64,000 bases of DNA from Wyeomyia smithii. Its lineage: Eukaryota; Arthropoda; Insecta; Diptera; Culicidae. The stretch is taken from contig NC_073696.1 in the NCBI RefSeq assembly GCF_029784165.1, positions 52,643,501 through 52,707,500 of the forward strand, read 5' to 3'. Each line of letters starts with the position of its first letter. Position 1 is the first letter of the stretch. Made by a program: the position numbers and the translations under genes. The notes beneath the pieces are model-generated. The model saw only the letters and a list, made by a program, of their open reading frames with translations. It searched no databases and had not been told where the DNA came from. Of this stretch, positions 57,241 to 64,000 are shown piece by piece.

Positions 57241-58690
57241 CTGGTGGCGTTCATTAGGGCTTCTTGTTGCATCAGGAAAAAGACATAATCGAATGGGCGT
57301 ATCTTTGGCAGTTTGAGGACTTTAGTTATGGCAACAGATAACGCATATTAAATGACTCAAAGTTTTTTTAAAAAACATTTCACTTGAATGTTGGTATTGG
57401 AACAGTTTCAAAACCACGTGGATGTCATCGAGAGTTTCAAATTAAAGTATACTGACAGAGGATAGACAGATCATAGTCAAGACTTGGTATTGCAGACCAT
57501 CCTATAATAAACGCTTGAAATGTATGCAAGGATATTTTAATATTTTTTTTTTCACTAAAGTAGATTTAGATCGGGTTATTATATTTGAAAAGGGTATCGA
57601 AAGTTTTGTGTGAAGTAACATGTATGCGCAAAACGAACCACAACAAAGGGCCAAAATGCGCGCCTGTAAAAACAGTAGCAGTTATTTTTTTTCGGCAAAA
57701 CAGTGCTGACACACCTGATTCTTCTTCACCAGAAGAAGGCCATACCTGCTTATTTGTAAGACGAGTTTCACTAATTTTTCTTCTTGGATAGCACTAAAAA
57801 TAGTAGAGAAAGTTCCCAGCGATGAAGTCTTAGGGATGGGTCTATCTTCGCTGTAGCAGTCGATGTTGAGATATCACGAAAGGGTTTACCTCGGAACCTT
57901 ATAATTAATACAGCCTCCTCGATAGTCCCATCCAGAACGCTTTCACTGACGCTATGGGTGCAGCCTTCGTCGAAAACTGACGGTCGGTTTTTCTAGCGTA
58001 ATTATGTGCATCTTGACCGGTTCATCTGGAGCAAAACCAGGGGGCTCTTGTGGCTGTCAAACTCCATACATTTTCCATCTACCACTCATTGATTCTGGTA
58101 CCAGCGTTTCTGGTACCCACTTTTTGGTTGGCTTGCCCTTTGTCGGTAGACTTATTCTCGAGTAAATGTCGTTTTAGATGCGTAAAAACAAGAGCTCAAC
58201 ATTTATTTTCAGTACAATGTGCTCTTTCAATGAATAAGATAAGTTTTGTAAGCATTTGTAATGAAATATTACCGCCGTGATGAATTTATGATTGGTAGGC
58301 AAAATGTTGACGTTTATAGGCCCCTGAGCAAAACAACACTGTGTTCACAACGTTTTGACGTTTGTGTATGGCTACGCGCAGTGCTGCTAGATTGACAATT
58401 GTAATTATCAGTAACACATTTTAATTAATACTATGATGGGGGTGGCGAAAAGTTCGCCAAGATAAAACTCACAATTTTTTTTGTGCTGTCTACTTTAACT
58501 ATATCTTTTGTATTATCATCGCCCTGATAAACTTTACCCATTTTATCAACACTTAGTAAGACGTATAAAATTTTATTATGTGGAGTTCTTCGAAAAAGCA
58601 CTTCAACGAATCGTTCGATTTTCATCACAGCTATTTCAGTGTCAAACAACAATCAAAAGTGAGTAACCTAACAACGTTTTTTTCCTTTCT
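57241..58690. other. Intron-like or intergenic stretch
   Basis: No gene recognised. The last bases form a good acceptor (tcaattacag, ending 58700) for the exon that follows. Confidence 0.4.
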
Positions 58691-58700
58691 CAATTACAGA

Positions 58701-59639
58701 TAGTCGCAGTCAATCATCGCGGCGTCAGGAGCGCACCAGAGGGCGCGGCGGGTGAAGTGAAAACGGACAACTCGAAAGTGCCTACTTGGTGAAAAGTCAA
58801 AAAAATAAGCACGCGTTAAAAATCATCAGCCCAATGGAAAGCGAGAAACGTTATTGTCGATCTCAGCTGATTATTATTTAATCACTTCACGTGTACGTGT
58901 GTGTTTGTGTGCGTACGTCTGTGCAAAGCCGCAGCCTGCAAAAAGTGCAACCATAGGAGCATTGGCTAGCAGCAATTACGAGATTCGAGATAGCAAAGCA
59001 TCGACTTATTGGCACCGGTCGTTACACGTACACCGGGACGTCCCGCAGCCTTCGCCGGCAGCTTTTGGTTGGAGGGAAATATGTAACAGTGCCGAAGGAA
59101 AAGCGAGAAAAATAAATCGAACCCGGTTAGTGATTGCGGTTGGCTATAAAAAGAGAAAAATTATAATAACAGAAAATAAATAATAAAATAAGAAAGGAAA
59201 AGTGACGTAGGTAGTGGCGCGACTGCATCTCTTCGGGTTAGCTGCAACTGGTTTCGGTTTAATGGAGCGGCAACAGTTCTCGGCTCCGAATGGGTACGCA
59301 GTTTGGTACCCGCAGCTTATGGGAAAGTGATGATTTATAATAATTTTTCATTTTTATAGAGATTGGAAAATATAGCAGTAAAAAGTTGAACGGAACGTAC
59401 TATCACGGAACTTTTCTCGGTGCGTACTCGTGAGGTTTTGACAGCTTAGCCTTTAATGTGCTACTGGGCAGTAAAATTATAATTGAAACCTTAAAAACCA
59501 GGGTAGATAGAGCACACAGTGAAGCTTCAATTTAGATTTATTGGCTTTACTAGCCCGTGAGCCTAGATAGAAGCGGTTTTTTTACTCAAGAAGAGCACAG
59601 GAAAGTCATAACAGCCGCAAAGTGTCGTACAAGGGGAGA
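58701..59639 (+). other. Probable 5' UTR part of the coding exon
   Basis: The acceptor tttctcaattacag is followed by about 940 bp of repeat-free leader-like sequence before the ATG at 59640. Stops occur in all frames and the composition is exon-like. An alternative is that transcription starts within it. Confidence 0.45.
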
Positions 59640-59837
59640 ATGCCTCCGGGTAATCAACCGGAGACGAACGGGTCCACCGGTCCGCCAAGTCGAACGCCAT
59701 CCCTCATGGATAGTCCGACACTGGCTCGGGTCGAACGGGCCCGACTCAGACAGGAGGCGGCAGCCGGAGCGAACGGAAGTTTTAGTAATCAACAGCAACG
59801 GGAAGATAGCCTGGAGCGAGCGCTGCTGGATCCAAAG
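59640..59837 (+). CDS. First coding exon of an unidentified protein (5' part only)
   Basis: 66 codons from ATG at 59640 to a consensus donor AAG|GTGAGC (59837/59838), phase 0. The sequence begins MPPGNQPETNGSTGPPSRTP. It continues SLMDSPTLARVERARLRQEA and ends SNQQQREDSLERALLDPK. It is polar and Pro/Gly/Ser-rich at first, then helical and charged (LARVERARLRQEAAA), typical of a cytoplasmic scaffold or signalling protein's disordered N-terminus. GC content is clearly above the flanks. The start is the first ATG of this frame. The rest of the gene lies beyond an intron that runs at least to the next unrecognised exon, probably past the window. Family not recognised. Confidence 0.65.
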
Positions 59838-60960
59838 GTGAGCGAGGAAGTAAAGCTGAGTAGAGATAAGCACGATTTTTGGTTATAACTTTTTTTTGCT
59901 TCTGTAATATCTACATTATCACGTATTTTGTTTGTATCTTATGACGTACATGTAGAATTTCCAAACTTCACGAGAAACTGCTTGTTTCAATTAACATGAT
60001 TACGAGTGAGGCTCTAAAGCCCACCTAAAAACATGCGGCCCTTTCATCATTTTACCTCCAATTCACACCTAAGATAAATCACGGGACGTGACTAATGAGA
60101 AATCTTGCGGGGTTTGAGGGCGAAGACATTTATCATCGTTCGATAGTTTTGAACCCGGTTTCACGGTTGATGTGCGGGGCTACTGACTGCCACCAGGTCA
60201 CTGCAGCCGTAACTGTGGTCAGGCTTGGCTTAGCTTGTGCTCATTCGAGAGGCATTGATCGGGTACCCGGTGTTTGTTGGCCCAGCACTAGCTACCAACT
60301 TCAGCAGCGAAAAGCTGGTCGAAAAAAATAATCCTCGAACGAATAAGCGCTTGGAGTTCAGCCCACCACCGGCTCCGTTGTTGTTCCGACAGACAACCTA
60401 TTCGAGCTGGCAGTAATTTATGTAGTTGGCTAATTTAATTAGTGTTGCACTCGAATGCCCCGAACATATATGCGGTTTGCCGGCCACCATTTTCGACCGG
60501 CTATGGGTTGCACGCGGTAATTGATTTTGGACAAATAGCTCAAGCATGTGATGTGATATCGCTAGAAGTATCGATGTGATTCCAGGTTAGGAGAAAATTT
60601 GGGATGTTTTCAGTGAATTATCAAGCAATGAAAGTATTTGGTATGGAAAATTAATTTAAAATTTCGATAGAGTTGCGATGAGCATTTTTAAAACAATACG
60701 CGCAAGTGAACCGATTTTACGAAAATTTCAAATGCTACATTTCAATGCAAACAGAGCTGTTTTGCGGAATTAATTATTGTCTTATTCTGTCTTTCGGGCT
60801 GCCTCGGATATATCGAAAAATTTGTTTTATGATAAAAATAACATTATTGCATTCTAAAAAATTCACATGTATTTGGATAAAAAATACTAAAAAAACAAAT
60901 TAATCTTTGGGAAAACTTGGAGCAATCAGGAGCAAACAGAACGCAAAGTTATTGGAAAGG
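59838..60960 (+). other. Intron following the coding exon
   Basis: It starts with GTGAGC. No further exon is recognised in this stretch. Confidence 0.45.
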
Positions 60961-60965
60961 TTAAA

Positions 60966-62758
60966 AAAAACCTAAATTAATCCACCTAGCGGTCAGACCC
61001 AGCCTTTCTCATTCGAACTTTTATTTGTAAAAATAGATTTACATGAACGCTTCAATCCAATAAATGTATATTCACTCTTTAGGTTCTAAAATATTGATGT
61101 TGTAATCTATACATATAAACCTAAATTAATCCACCTAGCGGTCAGACTCAGCCTTTCTCATTTAAACTTATTATTTGTAAAAATAGGTTTACATGATTGC
61201 TTGAATCCAATAAAGGTATATTCACTCTTTGGGTTCTAAAATATTGATGTTGTAATTGAAGTACAAAATATGAAATTTGACGTAATGTTAGTGCTCAAGA
61301 CATAGCGAAATAAAATAAATGACTCATAATTTCGAACAATTTAATAACGAGCGATAGCGGTTACGTTCAAATAGTACATTCAAATTATGTTGAGACCACA
61401 TATATTGATCAAAGCAGGTATAGTTTTAAATAGTCTTTGAATTTCTTTTCTTTCTAAAACTTTTGAAATACATATTAAATTGTTATGAAGTTTGTTATTT
61501 GTAAATTTGAGAGATGACTCGTTTGTATGACACTGGTTATGTTCAAATTAGTCGTGTAATACTTGAGATAATAGACTTTCGTTGTTTCAACAATTTACTA
61601 CATAACGGTTGCTTAAGTTTGAATCAAATGAAAAGGGAACGTATAGGGCAGCCAAACTTTGAAACCACGTGTTCAATCATAATTCATCAGTTAACCCTTA
61701 ACTAGCCCGTTTATCTAATATCAATATTGTTCAAATCGGTTGTGTAGTTTCTAAGATAATGAAGTTTCGTAATTTTCACATTTCGATACATTACAGACGA
61801 AGTTACATTCCGATTACGAAGCAGCTAGACCTTTTAGTTTACAATAATTTTGCGGAAATCGGTTCGACCATTTCTGAGAAAAGTGAGTGAGTCCAAGTAG
61901 TCTTCGGAATATGTTTCTTTTCATAGCTGGATTCACATTTTTAAAAATAACAGACAAAGTAATAATCCGTTTGCAAAACAAATCAATACGATCTTATGGG
62001 CAACAAGACTTTCCATATGACACTGATTTTATGAAAATCGGTCCAGCCATCTCTGAGAAACATGACGTTTGACACCAAGATAGAAAGAATCGGTCAGACC
62101 ATCTCTGAGAGAAGTGAGTGCGAAAAAAAAGGTGCACATAAACACGTACACATCCATACTCACACACACATATACACCTATACATGCATACATGCTCGAT
62201 TCGTCGAACTGAGTCGAGTAGGTTATGACATTCGGCCATTTGGATCACTTTTCTACCTTTTAATTAGCCAGTGATCGTTAAGAGAAGGTCAATATGTTCA
62301 CTTTCATTATGTGATTTCACATTTTTATGAACAACGGACAAAGTTACAATCCGATTACAATGAAATTCAATAGCAACCTATGGGGCAACTAGACCTTTCA
62401 TTTGACACTAATTTTGTGAAAATCGGTTCAGCCACCTCTGAGAAAAATGAGTGAGTTTAAACAACCTCAGGATAACTTTTCTTTACATAACTTTTGAACC
62501 ATATGTTCAATCATAACGAAATTTGAAAGTTAAGGGTTTTGGAGACAGCCCGATCATTTGCATCCAGTTTTATTGAAATCGGTTGTGTGGTTTCTGAGAT
62601 ATTGATGTTTCGTGATTTTTACATTTTGATACATAACCTCTAAACTAAAAATCCGATTACAATGAAATTCAATAGCAACCTATGGCGCAACTAGACCTTT
62701 CATTTGCAAATAATTTTATGAAAATCGGTCCAGACAACTCTGAGAAGAAAAAAAAGTT

Positions 62759-62800
<42 letters not shown>

Positions 62801-62945
62801 ATATACATACATACATACAGAAAATGCTCAGTTCGTTGAAAGGGGTCGAGTGGTATATGACATTCGGCCATTGGGACCACTTTTATACCTTTGGTTTTTC
62901 CAGTGATTGCTATACCTTTCTAGGAGAAAGGCAAAAACCTTTAAG
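60966..62945 (-). repeat. Dispersed composite repeat, copy C (with duplicated end)
   Basis: Inverted relative to copies A and B. The terminal module (aacctaaattaatccaccta, gcggtcagacccagcctttc) is present twice, at 60973 and 61120, as a roughly 147-bp tandem duplication. Internal modules (tttctgagataat, 'gaaatcggttcgaccatttctgag') repeat several times. A (CA)n tract (62763-62795) precedes a terminal module with tatgacattcggccattggg and ttctaggagaaaggcaaaaa. An inner (CA)-type end with the same tatgacattcggccattt occurs near 62225, so two copies may be fused. Confidence 0.8.
62760..62815 (+). repeat. (CA)n / (CATA)n microsatellite
   Basis: A cacacaca run of about 34 bp continues into atacatacatac. 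It is part of the terminal module of the composite repeat. Confidence 0.95.
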
Positions 62946-63200
62946 ATAATTTGGATTAAAAACAATAATTAAAAGCACAATAATGGAAACAGGATTAAAT
63001 ATTTTTCTATGAAAATAACTTTTTGTACTGATGATTCTGTCCAAAAATTTCATCAACAATCTCAAATAATGAAGTTCCTCATTAAATAGTATAACTACGA
63101 TTAAAAAGGTGTTTTGAACTCAAGCGGGTTCTTAAAACTCGAATGAATAATGAAAATAATGACGAAAAATAAATTGAAATAAAATATAATTAATGAATTT
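62946..63200. other. Non-coding spacer
   Basis: AT-rich; nothing recognised. Confidence 0.5.
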
Positions 63201-64000
63201 TCTATACATATAAAAATGCAGCTCTGTCTGTCTGTCTGTCTGTTCCATATAGGCTTGAAAACTACTGAACCGATCGGCGTGAAATTTTGTATATAGGGGT
63301 TTTAGGGGCCGAGAAAGGTGACTAAGATAGTTTAGACCTCTTCTGGAAGGGATGGGTCCCATACAAATGAAACACAAATTCATGCACATCTCGAAAACTA
63401 ACCAAGCAAATGAAATCAAATTTGGCATGTGGATGTTTTTAGAATTAACAATTGTGTCCATGTTGGTTCGACACCCTTCCCTCTTCTGGAAGGAAGGGGT
63501 CTCATACCAATGAAACACAAATTCATGCACATCTCTAAAACTAACCAAGCAAATGGAACCAAATTTGGCATGTGGATGTTTTTAGGAGTAACAAATATGT
63601 CCATGTTGATTCGACACCCTTCCCTCTTTTGGAAGGGAGGGGTCCCATACAAATGAAACACAAATTTCTGCACATCTCGAGAACTAACCAAGTAAATAGA
63701 ACCAAATTTGTTAGGTGGATGTTTTTAGGGGTAGCAAATATATCCATAATGGTTTGACACACCTCCCTCTTCTACAAGGGAGGGGTCCCATACAAATGAA
63801 ACACGAATTTCGCACAGCTCGAGAACCAATCAACCAAATACAACCAAATTTGGTATGTGAATGGTTTTCGAGATAACAAATATGTCCATAGTGGTTCGAC
63901 TCCCCTCCCTCTTCTGTTGGGGAGGGGTTCATAACAAATGAAACACAAATTTCTGCTTATCTCGAGAACTAACCAACTAAATGGAACCAAATTTGGCAGG
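63201..64000 (+). repeat. Helitron-like start followed by a 143-bp tandem array, running off the window
   Basis: TCTATACATATAAAAATG followed by (tctg)n and 'actactgaaccgatcggcgtg' resembles the 5' ends of non-autonomous Helitrons in insects. From 63371, acacaaattcatgcacatct recurs at about 63515, 63658, 63801 and 63943, giving about five units of 143-144 bp. Each has an 'accaaatttgg' box and a 'cttccctcttctggaagg' mini-palindrome. Both strands stay open across units, producing spurious frames. The array continues beyond the window. Confidence 0.8.

Noticed and set aside
63132..63990. Overlapping frames of 60-138 codons on both strands at the window end
   Set aside because: They come from 143-144-bp repeat units that happen to be nearly divisible by three; the encoded repeats have no domain and mirror each other on both strands.

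Overview
The window looks like about 64 kb of AT-rich, transposon-dense insect DNA, most likely from a culicine mosquito (Aedes-type). That is an inference from content: two Juan/Jockey-type LINE copies, a tRNA-derived SINE, several mariner-type transposase relics, a P-element with an N-terminal THAP finger, and many small terminal-inverted-repeat elements. Host genes are few, short-exoned and far apart. No bacterial operons, rRNA genes, CRISPR arrays or free-standing tRNA genes are visible.

Region by region. 1-2.2 kb: non-coding, with one small DNA element (1026-1539) in a perfect 9-bp direct repeat. 2.2-3.5 kb: two real convergent host genes, a two-exon gene for a small secreted tyrosine-rich protein (+) and a three-exon CCDC43 orthologue (-). 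4.3-10.2 kb: a decayed RTE-like LINE split by a 3.5-kb P-element whose five-exon transposase carries one frameshift. Removing the P-element and one 8-bp duplication restores the LINE reading frame. 10.2-14.2 kb: no confident gene. 14.25-19.7 kb: a mariner relic broken by a 4.0-kb TA-flanked element that carries its own spliced 100-codon reading frame, and by a 258-bp MITE with a GATA duplication. 20.9-23.2 kb: a SINE inside a reverse-transcriptase fragment, and a 5'-truncated retro-insert. 24-30.3 kb: dispersed repeats, a MITE (29581-29906) and a striking 33-bp-stem hairpin (30189-30262).

30.7-38.5 kb: two Juan-type LINE copies head to tail on the minus strand. Copy 1 is near-complete. Copy 2 has a complete 5' half, an internal deletion and no 3' end. 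One 14-bp target duplication encloses the pair, so they probably arrived in one event or arose by duplication inside one insertion. 39-48.5 kb: possible 5' exons or promoters on the plus strand, a fresh 215-bp tandem duplication, two mariner relics and two foldback elements. 49-58.6 kb: intron-like or intergenic DNA with microsatellites and repeats. 58.7-59.84 kb: a plus-strand exon with a long 5' UTR and 66 codons of an unidentified protein, spliced onward beyond what can be followed here. 60.9-64 kb: composite dispersed repeats, then a Helitron-like start and a 143-bp tandem array running off the window.

The parts do not form one pathway. Their interest is in nesting: several insertions can be ordered in time because removing the younger element repairs the older one. 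Gene models come from reading frames and splice signals by eye. Family names rest on recognised motifs, not on searches.
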